Shown piece after piece: positions 16,732-25,073 of a DNA stretch of 55,031 nt. A model generated the notes under the pieces. It had not been told where the DNA came from, did not search any database, and saw only the letters and a program-made list of their open reading frames with translations. The stretch is from Myxococcota bacterium. GTDB lineage: Bacteria; Myxococcota_A; UBA9160; UBA4427. Position 1 is the stretch's first letter. Each line of letters starts with the position of its first letter. The stretch covers positions 1-55,031 of the forward strand of contig JAQWRT010000028.1 of NCBI GenBank assembly GCA_029243605.1, given 5' to 3'. The position numbers were made by a program, and so were the translations under genes.

Positions 16732-17338
16732 CGCTTCGTTGACCAGGCTTCGAGTCGAGCCCGCTCGCCAAATTCAGGAACCGCCTCGGGATCGAAACAA
16801 CCGTACCCACTCAGGGGCTCACTGGGCACGCTATGGAGGAACACCTCACGCAGTTCGCCCTTGAGCGACCAACGCCCGTGGATCGTCGGCAGCGCATCGA
16901 TATCGTCGGCGACCGTCATCCCCGAAGCGACGACTTCGCCGAGCACAGTGAAACCCTCGTCCACGGTAGCCAGGAAGCTGTTGTCTTGGAGGTTGATGAA
17001 GAACTCGATTGTCGCGTTATTGACAGCGCCACCGAGTCACACCATCCAGATGGTGCCAGCGATGTTGGATGAGCCCGGTTCATTGACCACGGCGGGGTCT
17101 CTCACGATGCTGGAGAATGTGTCGGTCGCCGAGTGGTAGGTGTAGCCACCGCCCTGGATCACGAAGCCGGCGCTCGTGTGCAGCACGACTTCCACCGGAT
17201 TACCCAACTGTGGGTCGACCGTACAGGCCCGGGGGCAGCCATCGCCGGCGAAGAGGCGCCGGCAGCCAGCAGGGCCCCGGCGGCGAGAGGCAACGCGGCA
17301 GCGGCGAAACGGAGCAATCGGATGATCGACTTCTGCAT
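16728..17338 (-). pseudogene. Cyclophilin-type peptidyl-prolyl isomerase, multiply broken
   Basis: A clean signal peptide (QKSIIRLLRFAAAALPLAAG onward) starts at 17338. In the G-run near 17231-17235 one base is missing, shifting to the frame that reads PQLGNPVEVVLHTSAGFVIQ and GGGYTYHSATDTF. The expected 25-30 residues between VEVVLHTSA and GFVIQGGG are deleted. Then VVNEPGSSNIAGTIWMV is followed by a TGA (17039-17037), where homologues have Arg or Lys (CGA to TGA is likely), and LGGAVNNATIEFFINLQDNS continues in frame to EGFTVLGEVV and IDALPT. Three independent lesions mark it as dead. Confidence 0.85.
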
Positions 17339-17383
17339 GGATAGATTCCGCACGACTCGACCTGCTCGAAGGAAGGCTGTTTA

Positions 17384-17464
17384 GGGATAGGACCTACAAG
17401 CTGGGTTTCGGCACAGCCTTCGAGCATGAGCGTTAAGTTAAATCCCTAGGGGAGCCCCGTCGGG
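17384..17464 (+). repeat. Structured intergenic repeat, copy F
   Basis: Copy of the family at 3701, 46 bp upstream of the broken cyclophilin. The outer GGGAT/ATCCC pairing and the CTAGGGGAGCCCCGTCGGG end are intact. The core hairpin is decayed (AGCCTTC-GAGCAT-GAGCGTT). The 284 bp after it (17465-17748) carry no gene I recognise. Confidence 0.87.
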
Positions 17465-17748
17465 AGCTCCAGGATCTCGGAGTCAAAGCCCAGCCCCAAG
17501 AGCTCGCGGCGCCGGGAGAGCGGCTTTCGAATCGAGAAGACCTCGTCGTGGCCGGGCTATACCGATCCGCAAGTATCGGGCAGATTGCTCACGTTCTTGT
17601 CGAAGGGAAAACGTCCTTCGATCGAAGAAAGCCATCCGAGTCAGGGTTTTAGCCGCTGAACATGACATCTTCCTGCCGCCGTACACGATGGCCCGGCGCG
17701 AGTCCCCGGTGAGGCTCCCTTGAAAAGGTCAGCATCGAGCGCGGTCCG

Positions 17749-19050
17749 TCAGTTTGGGTCTGTGTCGGGGTGGGGTTGGCCGGCCTCGTCGGTGGCTTCG
17801 AAGAGCTTGTCACCGAGGCGGCCGATCTGCGTGTCCCGGAAATCCCACGCGCGCTCGGGGGCATCGTCGATGTCACGTGGCGAATTATTCCAGTTGCCCG
17901 GGTAGTGGACCGCCCCGAGGAAGTGTACGTAGAACGAGGCGCTGGCCAGGACCGCAAAACCGGCGAGGGCAAGGCGGCTCTTGGTGATCCAGCGCTCGTA
18001 GGACAGCGCGAGCAGTATGATGAAGACTGGCACTGTTTCCGTGATCAGACGGTAGCCGAACGAGTGGCCGCCCCACCAGATGGTCCAGTACGCGTGAGCG
18101 AACAGAATGGCAAGCGCTCCGAGCGACCAAGCGAAGAGCAGGGGTTGGCGCCCCGGCCTTGCTAGCACCCGGTAGAGCATGGGGAGCGAGAACAAGAGCA
18201 CCGGCGAGTAGACAAAGAGTCCACGGTTCGGGCTGATGAGCAATCCCGCGAGGTTCTTCAGTAGAGGGCCTCCCATTAGGGCCACCTGATGCCCCTCGCC
18301 CAAGGCCGTGACAGTGCCCCAATGGCTGTGGGAGTACGAAAAGAGGCCGAGTGCCGGCACGCTGGCGCCGGCCAGGAAGACCAACAGATCCTTGGGTCGA
18401 TAGCGCGCCAAGTAGAGGCCGGTCATCAGCGCGTAGCCACCATTGGGTAGGCGGTTCCAGACCGCCATGCCGAGCATCAGCCCAGCGAAGAGCGCCCCGA
18501 GTCGATGGCGCGAACACAGGCCGGCGAACGCTGCGCAGAGGAAGAGCAGGGAGGGGCCGTGCTGCCATAGCGCGGTGGCCGCGACGCTCCAGGCACTGGT
18601 GGCGAAGGCATAGACCAACGTGAAGACAATGGCGGTAGAGGTTTGTCTGCATAGGCCAAGTAGGATCCAGGCCATGAAGAAGACCGACCCCGCTGTGCAG
18701 AGCGTGGCTGTGATCCGGCCGAGTAGCTGGTACTCGGCAAAGTTGTCCACTCCGATGAGTCGCGCGGCGTAGTGAGTAGGCAAGTTGATGAGACCCGGGA
18801 CGATGGAGTAGTAAGAGATGACCCTGTCGCCCACACGGTTAAACATGTAGAACTCGGCGAGCCCACGACCCTCGGGCGCGGCAGCGACGTACTCGTTGAA
18901 GTCCAGATCTCCCTCGCCCATGATGGTGAGCGGGAGCAGCCTGGCGGGAAAAGTATCACCGACGCGAACGTGGTTGGTATCCACGGAATAACCGAGCAGG
19001 GTGATCAGGCAGATCGCCAGTGCGATCGCGAATCGAAGCGAGCGCGTCAT
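17749..19050 (-). CDS. Polytopic membrane protein, GT-C/mannosyltransferase-like
   Basis: A 433-residue protein with about 11 membrane segments. The early loop MGEGDLDFNEYVAA carries acidic residues, as in GT-C glycosyltransferases, and motifs such as YSVDTNHVRVGDT and LLISPNRGLFVYSPVLLF recur in uncharacterised membrane glycosyltransferase-like proteins. The start chosen, ATG at 19050 (MTRSLRFAIALAICLIT), puts the first helix at the N-terminus. An alternative ATG at 19083 adds 11 residues, and neither has a strong ribosome-binding site. The soluble tail ends GQPHPDTDPN. The substrate is unknown. Confidence 0.65.
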   Translation of the reverse strand: MTRSLRFAIALAICLITLLGYSVDTNHVRVGDTFPARLLPLTIMGEGDLDFNEYVAAAPEGRGLAEFYMFNRVGDRVISYYSIVPGLINLPTHYAARLIGVDNFAEYQLLGRITATLCTAGSVFFMAWILLGLCRQTSTAIVFTLVYAFATSAWSVAATALWQHGPSLLFLCAAFAGLCSRHRLGALFAGLMLGMAVWNRLPNGGYALMTGLYLARYRPKDLLVFLAGASVPALGLFSYSHSHWGTVTALGEGHQVALMGGPLLKNLAGLLISPNRGLFVYSPVLLFSLPMLYRVLARPGRQPLLFAWSLGALAILFAHAYWTIWWGGHSFGYRLITETVPVFIILLALSYERWITKSRLALAGFAVLASASFYVHFLGAVHYPGNWNNSPRDIDDAPERAWDFRDTQIGRLGDKLFEATDEAGQPHPDTDPN

Positions 19051-19087
19051 GACAGGCGACTCGGGGTCACACGCTTCGGGCATGGCT

Positions 19088-19440
19088 TCAGGATAGTACG
19101 ATGCCCCTTGCACGCAATCGACGCGGCGAGTGGTCCTTTCGCCTTGTGAACACAGGGCCTCTTGGGAGAGGGCCGGGGGCAACCGCCCCGGGATTTCGCT
19201 CAAGATGCTCCATCAGGTGGTTGACCACGGTTTCTTCCTCGTCTTGGATCAGCCAATGCCCGGCATCCAGGCCGCTAGTCTCGAATGGCCCTTTCACGAA
19301 GAGAGGCATGCGTGACTTCACATCTTCGTTTACGAAGGCCCCGACATGGTTGCTCCCGTAGACGTAGAGGACGGGCTGTTCGACTGGCCCAACGTTTGCG
19401 AGTGAACCGCGGGAGGGGTCGAACGCGCGAACCAGTTGGG
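19088..19440 (-). pseudogene. Alpha/beta hydrolase C-terminal remnant
   Basis: The frame LVRAFDPSRGSLANVGPVEQ, PVLYVYGSNHVGAFVNED and GPFETSGLDAGHWLIQDEEE matches the end of epoxide-hydrolase-like alpha/beta hydrolases, including the acid-loop strand and the catalytic-His region (AGHW). The first two thirds, with the nucleophile elbow, are missing. The fragment begins exactly at the left border of repeat copy G (19438), so the loss and the repeat share a breakpoint. Confidence 0.75.
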
Positions 19441-19521
19441 ATAGGGCATTCAGGCTGGGTTCTGGCACAACGTCCGAGCCTGGGCGGCATTTTAGATCCC
19501 TAGGGGAGCCCCGTCGCGGGG
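19438..19521 (+). repeat. Structured intergenic repeat, copy G
   Basis: Copy of the family at 3701. The outer GGGAT/ATCCC pairing is intact, and the 3' hairpin is at its best here: CCCCG-TCG-CGGGG with five pairs. The core right arm is altered (TGGGCGGC). It ends 5 bp before the stop codon of the TVP38-type gene and starts at the broken edge of the hydrolase remnant. Confidence 0.9.
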
Positions 19522-19526
19522 TGGGG

Positions 19527-20216
19527 CTAATGGCCCGTCTCGGATCGGGCCGGGGGGGCAGGCTCTTGGTCGGGATCGACTTCGAGTTCTGGTTCCTGCT
19601 TTTGCCGCCAACGCCGTAGCGCGAAAATTGCCACGGCACCGGCTCCGAGTACTACCCAGACCCAGCTCGGTGTGTCGCCCGCCAACTCGACCCCCTTCTT
19701 GCTCACAATCACATGTATTGCGGTGACGGGAATCAGGCCGAGGAGTGAGCCCACGAGATACGACCTGAACGGGGCCTGTGATACGCCGACCAGAAGATCC
19801 ACGAGAGGATTGGCCCAGAGCAAGAGCCTAAGTAGCAGCACCGTGAGTGTCGGACGCGCCTCGAGCCGCTCCTCGTAGCTTCGTAGTTTTTCCGGCACGT
19901 GGTTCTGGGCCCAGTTCTGTCCAGCCCGTGCCAGGGCGTACGTCACGAGACTGGCTGCCAGGGCTGCGATGCAGGAATAGAGGATCGCCGTCGGCAGTGG
20001 CCAGATGGCCCCTGATACCCATACCGGCGGGCCGAACATGAAGATCGCGAAGAGCCCCATCGAAACAAGAATGAAGACGAGTGGGCCCATAGGACCTGCC
20101 TCTTTAACCATCTCCCGGATGTACTCGGGGTCGGCAAGATGGCTGAGAACGTCACTGGCCCAGAGCCCCGCGACAATAGCGACGAGCACGACACCGATGA
20201 CGACTTTGCGCATCAT
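19527..20216 (-). CDS. TVP38/TMEM64-family (VTT/SNARE-associated) membrane protein
   Basis: A 229-residue inner-membrane protein with about five hydrophobic segments. The re-entrant region FMFGPPVWVSGAIWPLPTAI, the ALARAGQNWA helix and LLLRLLLWANPLVDLLVG are characteristic of the DedA/TVP38 superfamily, thought to act as lipid scramblases or transporters. A charged C-terminal tail (RRWRQKQEPELEVDPDQE) follows the last helix. Its ATGATG start overlaps the stop of the truncated metal-dependent hydrolase gene. Confidence 0.85.
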   Translation of the reverse strand: MMRKVVIGVVLVAIVAGLWASDVLSHLADPEYIREMVKEAGPMGPLVFILVSMGLFAIFMFGPPVWVSGAIWPLPTAILYSCIAALAASLVTYALARAGQNWAQNHVPEKLRSYEERLEARPTLTVLLLRLLLWANPLVDLLVGVSQAPFRSYLVGSLLGLIPVTAIHVIVSKKGVELAGDTPSWVWVVLGAGAVAIFALRRWRQKQEPELEVDPDQEPAPPARSETGH

Positions 20217-20650
20217 CCAGTTATCACCACCGCGGTGAAGGCATCGAAGCCGTCTCCGTAGGCGACATTGAAGCGCAGCGTTTTCTTGTCGAGAAGGCCG
20301 GTGTGCTCGCCCTTCGTGTGTCTTGCGAGCTCACGCACACCTTCGTATCCGATTTCCGCGAGCATCTGATTCGAGCGCGCCTGCTGCTTGAAGTGATAGG
20401 CCTCCTGGGGCTTGAATGCCTCCATGTGTTTGGGGAGCGCCAGGCCTGCGGAGCTGGGCTTGGCCCTCTTCATGACCTGAATCAGATAGGGCTCCAGATA
20501 GAGAAGAATTGGTGAGGCTCCAGTCAGACCGTGGCGGTCCTGGGGCTGTCCCGGGATCCCGAGGGCCTCGGTATCATGGGGAAATTCGAGGCGCATGGGC
20601 CTTGGGCGGATGGCAGTTTCGACGCGGCTATCCTGCCTGAAATCGCTCAT
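20213..20650 (-). pseudogene. Metal-dependent hydrolase (PF10118-like), 3'-truncated
   Basis: Reads IRPRPMRLEFPHDTEALGIP, LLYLEPYLIQVMKRAKP, then MEAFKPQEAYHFKQQARSNQ and LRFNVAYGDGFDAFTAVVIT. The Glu and His residues of the N-terminal metal-binding helices are present. Homologues are about 270-290 residues and have a second His-rich half. This one ends after 145 codons inside the start of the TVP38-type gene (shared GGATGATG). Either a deletion fused it to that gene or it is a short variant. A start at 20596 is also possible. The missing ligands suggest loss of activity. Confidence 0.55.
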
Positions 20651-21445
20651 GGCTTCAATCGTATCGCATTAGTTTTTGATTGGCTGAGTAATGGCTTACC
20701 TAAACAGTCACTCGTACCGGCATTGAATGCCCAGGTAGATGATAGTGCTTGCATCGTATGTCGGATAATCAGCTTTAGGTGGTTCCGCATCGCCAACATA
20801 ATGATTCCGCACGACCTTATAAATATCATTGCGTACCGCGTTTGCGATTTCCCTTGTACTGCTTGCGAGCGGTCGCGGCGAATCAGTAGACGCCTACTGC
20901 TCTACGGTGAGCCAGGACTCGCTTTCGACGAAATCAGTTGAGCGGGGCGTCTCTACCGAGAAGAGAAGGCTCCCTACGACGATTATGAGTAGCCACTGCC
21001 TCCGGGCCATTTGGCTGACGATCTCTCCGGTTTCGGTGTATCCGACAATTCTCTCGCCCGGGGATCGGAACCTTTGAGTCTTCCCGGATCTCTCGTGGTG
21101 CAGTACCGCCGCTACAAGAAAAATCAGCGAAACGAGGTTGACCTCACCGGCTCTAAAGCGTTCACCACGCACAGATGCCGCAAGGAAGGCTCTCGTCCCT
21201 AGAATCGGGCAAGAAGAAGAGCAGATCAAAGAGAAGCGCGGCGACACGGTATCGCGCCAGGTGGCTACGCTAGTTTACTCCCTCTGCAACTTCGGACATC
21301 AGAGTCCTCCCGTGTGTACTGAGGAGATAGAAAGTTCAGAGGCCTATCGTGTACACTCGCTATCGGCCCCGAGAAGCCTTGCTCGGGGCAGGAGTCACCT
21401 CGAAGAGCCCCGCTCGACTCCCTGGAGGGGCGCCACGGCCGCAAG
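20651..21445. other. Long stretch with no recognisable gene
   Basis: About 800 bp with lower GC in its first part. Several short frames are open on both strands, for example a minus-strand one at 20894-21247 with a C-terminal hydrophobic stretch (QWLLIIVVGSLLFSVE). None has a convincing ribosome-binding site, family motif or codon pattern. It may contain further decayed genes too eroded to identify. Confidence 0.5.
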
Positions 21446-21523
21446 TTGGGGCTGCCTTCCCGCGCACAACGTCCGAGTATGGGCTTTATCGTAAAGCCCG
21501 ACGGGGGGTCCCGTCACGGGCGG
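21446..21523 (+). repeat. Structured intergenic repeat, copy H (variant 5' end)
   Basis: Copy of the family at 3701 with the core CACAACGTCCGAGTATGGGC intact and a perfect 3' hairpin CCCG-TCA-CGGG. The 5' part is GGGGCTGCCTTCCCGCG, without GGGATAGG, similar to copy D. It sits 38 bp upstream of the decayed DUF1254 gene. Confidence 0.8.
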
Positions 21524-21561
21524 GTGTGTATTTGATCGATGAGCCAAAAGAGGAGAAATAG

Positions 21562-22223
21562 ATGATGAAGATATTTTTCATGCTTTTGGCCAGCGGCTTT
21601 GGGCTGTGCTGCGCTGGGCCGCAACTGCAGGGAAGCTAGTGACAGTCGACAATTTCGGTCGAGCACATACCGACGTATTGACCGATCGTTATGTAAAGCT
21701 TGCTGGCTTTGCCAAATTCTACCATTTCCGGGAGGTGAGCAGTCCGCGAGATGGGCAAGAATTGACCCGCTTGAATCGCGACACATTATATTCAATCGGT
21801 ACATTCGATCTCGACGCGGGACCGGTGACAATCGTCAAACCAGACCCCGGCGATAGATTTTAATCGATGCAGGTCTGGAATTAATATTTTTCAGTTTTTA
21901 GGCCGGTCGAATATGGTCACGGTGAATTCGCATTTACGCGCGAAGGCGTCGGGACCCGCTATGTGACGGCCGTCTTTCGGACTTTCATCATTCCCAATGG
22001 TCCAGAGGATCTAGAAGCCGCCAACGCATTACAGGACAAGATTCAATCGATACAAGAATTCCCGCGAGCCTATGAAGTTCCGGATTGGGACAAGGGGTCG
22101 CAAACAAAAGTCGAGATGGCGCTGAGGAGCTTACGAGAGACACCGGTGAGCGGAGAGGGAACAATCGGAGAGAGATCAAAGCTCGACAAACTTGACTACC
22201 TGATGGGCGTTGCACAGTCGTAG
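21562..22223 (+). pseudogene. DUF1254/DUF1214 envelope-type protein, multiply broken
   Basis: ATGATG at 21562 (GAGGAG upstream) encodes a signal peptide KIFFMLLASGFGLCCAG that soon stops. The mature part lies in another frame: VTVDNFGRAHTDVLTDRYV, LTRLNRDTLYSIGTFDLDAG and PVTIVKPDPGDRF. Two in-frame TAA codons follow (21861-21863 and 21882-21884), both where Gln (CAA) is plausible. The frame then resumes with EYGHGEFAFTREGVGTRYVT and EVPDWDKGSQTKVEMAL. Frameshift plus two nonsense changes indicate a pseudogene. GC is lower than in the neighbours, suggesting later acquisition. Confidence 0.8.
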
Positions 22224-22304
22224 GGTGGGAACCCTCACGAGGCGGCCAACCAGCAATGGCTCGCGGCCCAGAGGTCAAGGGGGATCACGACCAGCATGGC
22301 GTAG

Positions 22305-22388
22305 GGGATAGGACATTCAAGCTGGATTCCGGCACAGCGTCCGAGTATGGGCCTTATGTTAAATCCCTACGGGAGCCCCGTGGCGGGC
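22305..22388 (+). repeat. Structured intergenic repeat, copy I
   Basis: Copy of the family at 3701. It keeps the full 5' GGGATAGGACATTCAAGCTG and the outer ATCCC. The core right arm is GGGCCTT, weakening the hairpin. The 3' hairpin CCCG-TGG-CGGG is intact. It lies 81 bp after the DUF1254 remnant. The 258 bp following it (22389-22646) hold no recognised gene. Confidence 0.9.
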
Positions 22389-22646
22389 GGAGAACCCAGC
22401 CCGATTACGCCGCCATGGAGGCCCGGCTTGCCCCCGAGTTTCCCCGAGTGTGTTTGCGGCGTCGGAAGTGGCTGGAATCAAGAAAAAAATGGTGGAGCCG
22501 GCGGGTCGTCTCTCGGTCTATCCCGGTCCACTCGGCTTGTTGCCGCGCGGCAAGGCCACTGTTCCCTTGATCTAGAGGTCTCATTCGACAAGCGGGATCG
22601 AGGTCTCGTAAAGACAGGCAGAAGAGAGTTGACACAGATCCTCAAC

Positions 22647-22950
22647 TCAATCTCGCCGCCTCATCGCAAGAACCACGAGACCGAGGCCGAGGAGCAGTCC
22701 GGTAGTGGGTTCGGGGACTGTCACCATGCCCGCAGCATCCCGCCAGGCTTGGCCCATTTCAGCGGGGAAGATCGTGTTGGGAATCGGGTTGCTGTTGTTG
22801 TGGACGGCAATGAGCGAGCAATTGGCTCCGGCCCATGTTGGGTCATACTCATTGGAATTCCGCAAATACGCCGAAGGCAGGATCGCGCTGGACAGGTTCG
22901 CAAAGCGTAGATTCGGGTCGCAGTTGACGATTCAGCGAGTCAATTTTATC
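22647..22950 (-). pseudogene. PEP-CTERM protein C-terminal fragment
   Basis: Reads IVNCDPNLRFANLSSAIL, NSNEYDPTWAGANCSLIAVH, then AGMVTV followed by the sorting signal VPEPTTGLLLGLGLVVLAMR and RRD, a complete PEP-CTERM tail (PEP motif, helix, Arg cluster). The N-terminus and signal peptide are missing: the frame stops at about 22940, and upstream DNA belongs to the divergently oriented PurC-like gene's leader. The intact tail shows that the genome, or its ancestor, used an exosortase system. Confidence 0.75.
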
Positions 22951-23016
22951 TTGCGTGGGCGGGCGAGAGGAAAAGAGCCTGGAAAGATATATTCTGCGAT
23001 CATTTTGGAGAACCAC

Positions 23017-24069
23017 ATGCTTACGGACAATGAAATCAAAGAACTTGTGAGTGATTATGGGGCGCGTGTAAATGAGGGCAGGACGATCAAGCAAATCATC
23101 GGTGACAATGAAATTGCGAAGCTCACCGGCGCCACCGTGCTGGACGGGAAAGTATCGGATTCGGTTTTTAGCGACAGTCTGAAAACAAGGGACGGGGTGC
23201 CTATTCGTTTAATGTTTCGTGGGAACCGTATTTCCACGCACGACGTCAACCGAGGCGCCATTCCCTTCAAGGATCAAGTTTTAGCCCAAAACCATGACCA
23301 CATGCTCGGTCTTGTGAAAGACACCCTGGGATCATCCCAATTCGAGGTTGAGGGCTTGCTGCCATCTTCAACGGTCATTCCCGCAGAAAATCTCAATCTG
23401 CTGATGGTTGAAAATGTCATGCGCATGTACATGGCCGAAAGTTCGACATCGACTTCTTTATTTCAGCATTGGCTGAAAGCAAAAGAGGAGGGAATGTCCG
23501 CATTTGAATATGCCGGGCATGAAATCGATGTCAATTCACTCAGCCCGAATGGCAAACTCCCCTACCTTATGGACACTCCTTCAACCAAGGAGAAAGTTGA
23601 CCGAACTATCGACCCAGCCTATTTGATCGAGAATGGAGTTTGCACGTCAGGCCAGTACCAGAATCTTCGCAACGCATCGCTTATGGCTTTCGGCACAGTG
23701 TCACAATATCTGCGTGTGAAAGGCATGGTTCTGGTCGATACCAAAACAGAGCACGGTATCAACACGGCGAACCAAATCGTGTCGGCCGATGAACTTTACA
23801 CTATGGATTCGTCCCGTTTCTGGAAACTGACCGATAATGGCTCGGTGATGGAACGAGATGGAAAACCGGTTTCTTTTTCAAAAGAATTTGCCCGTGGCAT
23901 GGTCAAGAATGCAGACATGCAGTTTTCAACGGAGCAAAGCAATGAAATTGCCGTTCGCTATATCGTTGGTTTGCAGAGCTTGACCGGTAAGTCTTTCGAA
24001 CCGGATCTGCGTCCACGTGATCAACGTATCATCGAGTCGGCCCACTTGATCCTGGAAGCTTTGACGTAG
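23017..24069 (+). CDS. SAICAR synthase (PurC)-like protein
   Basis: A 350-residue protein. The start at 23017 has GGAG 6 nt upstream; the frame is open to 22705 but those residues overlap the PEP-CTERM remnant. PurC-family features in order: RGNRISTHDVNRGAIPFKDQ, VENVMRMYMAESSTS, KLPYLMDTPSTKEKVDRTID, MVLVDTKTEHG and DELYTMDSSRFWKL. These cover the nucleotide- and substrate-binding segments. PurC ligates aspartate to CAIR in purine synthesis. This member is longer than typical 240-300-residue bacterial enzymes and has no purine neighbours, so it could be a paralogue with another substrate. Lower GC than its surroundings suggests horizontal transfer. Confidence 0.8.
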   Translation: MLTDNEIKELVSDYGARVNEGRTIKQIIGDNEIAKLTGATVLDGKVSDSVFSDSLKTRDGVPIRLMFRGNRISTHDVNRGAIPFKDQVLAQNHDHMLGLVKDTLGSSQFEVEGLLPSSTVIPAENLNLLMVENVMRMYMAESSTSTSLFQHWLKAKEEGMSAFEYAGHEIDVNSLSPNGKLPYLMDTPSTKEKVDRTIDPAYLIENGVCTSGQYQNLRNASLMAFGTVSQYLRVKGMVLVDTKTEHGINTANQIVSADELYTMDSSRFWKLTDNGSVMERDGKPVSFSKEFARGMVKNADMQFSTEQSNEIAVRYIVGLQSLTGKSFEPDLRPRDQRIIESAHLILEALT

Positions 24070-24122
24070 CTGCTCTACAGGCGCAAAAAAACAGGGCCGG
24101 CTGGATATTAGGAGGCGCTTGG

Positions 24123-25034
24123 CTAGAGCGGCCTGCGATGAAAAATGCCCGAGAGCCTCGTGTCCGAGCAGGGCCAGGGGAGGTCGAGGAAAAGCTCCGT
24201 AGTCAGGGTTTCAAGGTTGTTTGGGTCCAATTCCAGGTCGTAACCGATCGTCGCCTGCACCGGGAGAAATCCGGCGACCAGGAGGTTTCGCGTCAGGTTT
24301 CCTGTGGCGGAGAAATTACTCCTGCCTTGGGAAGCTTTCACCGGGAGCATGCTGACAGGCACATCGATGGCGCCTCCACACCAGTAGCCCGCGTCAATCA
24401 CGAGATTGCGTTGCAAGGCAAACCCATACCCGCTGACGTCCCCGTTTGCGTGAACCAGATCTAGGGCTGCCTTTGTGGAACCGCCCACGCCCCCGGACAC
24501 CCGGCCATCGTAGAGACCGTTCAAGCCCAGGGAACCCTGGCTCCAGTCTCCGATTCGGGCCAGGAGCATGATGAAGTTTCGCCACGCCCTGAGTCTTTTT
24601 TCCAGGCCGGCATCGGGAGCCGGATCAGCGTGGCCATCCAAGTCGGTGATTGTGACCGACTGGCCATTCTGGCCTGCTCCGCGCAACTCCATCGTGTAGT
24701 CGTCGCAGACTTCGACCTTGTCCGCGCAGCAGTCGCCGTAGGCCTTGCACGCGTCGTCACAGAAGCATTGCGCGTCAGAAGGCCCTCCGCAGCGCATTGC
24801 GCAGGTGCCCGCAGGTGCGACAGGCGCCGGCTTGGACAGGTTTTCGTACGCGATCCCCATGCCGGCGAAGTCGTCGTAGCTGGCATCGTTTGCTTTTTGG
24901 GACAACTCGGAAGAATCGAAGGCCTTAGAGGGCTGGCTGAAGCCCCCCTTGGTTTCGTAGGTTTCCGCAAGGCTGGAGCCAGCCAGTCCGGTTGCCAAGA
25001 TAGAGATCAGAAGTGAGAGGATTTGGGCGGTCAT
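24123..25034 (-). CDS. Secreted protein with somatomedin-B-like domain
   Basis: A 303-residue exported protein. The start has AGGAG upstream; the signal peptide is about 1-23, ending SSLA. Residues 78-110 carry eight cysteines spaced C-x3-C-x7-C-x-C-x3-C-x5-CC-x6-C (CAMRCGGPSDAQCFCDDACK then AYGDCC), matching the disulphide knot of vitronectin/ENPP somatomedin-B domains apart from a loop two residues shorter. The C-terminal 190 residues (ARIGDWSQGSLGLNGLYDGR onward) are not recognised and carry two further cysteines late (WCGG, WPCSD). Probably extracellular, in an operon-like pair with the lipoprotein that follows upstream on the same strand (25074-25550). Confidence 0.75.
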   Translation of the reverse strand: MTAQILSLLISILATGLAGSSLAETYETKGGFSQPSKAFDSSELSQKANDASYDDFAGMGIAYENLSKPAPVAPAGTCAMRCGGPSDAQCFCDDACKAYGDCCADKVEVCDDYTMELRGAGQNGQSVTITDLDGHADPAPDAGLEKRLRAWRNFIMLLARIGDWSQGSLGLNGLYDGRVSGGVGGSTKAALDLVHANGDVSGYGFALQRNLVIDAGYWCGGAIDVPVSMLPVKASQGRSNFSATGNLTRNLLVAGFLPVQATIGYDLELDPNNLETLTTELFLDLPWPCSDTRLSGIFHRRPL

Positions 25035-25073
25035 GACGAAATTCTCCTGAATGAAGAGGTGTGAGTTCGGGTT

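Noticed and set aside
17037..17039. In-frame TGA in the cyclophilin remnant as a second selenocysteine codon
   Set aside because: Homologues have Arg or Lys, not Cys, at this place, and the gene carries other lesions, so a nonsense mutation is the simpler reading.
22389..22646. Possible C-terminal gene fragment on the plus strand (reading ending RLSVYPGPLGLLPRGKATV)
   Set aside because: No family recognised and no matching upstream part; evidence too thin to annotate.
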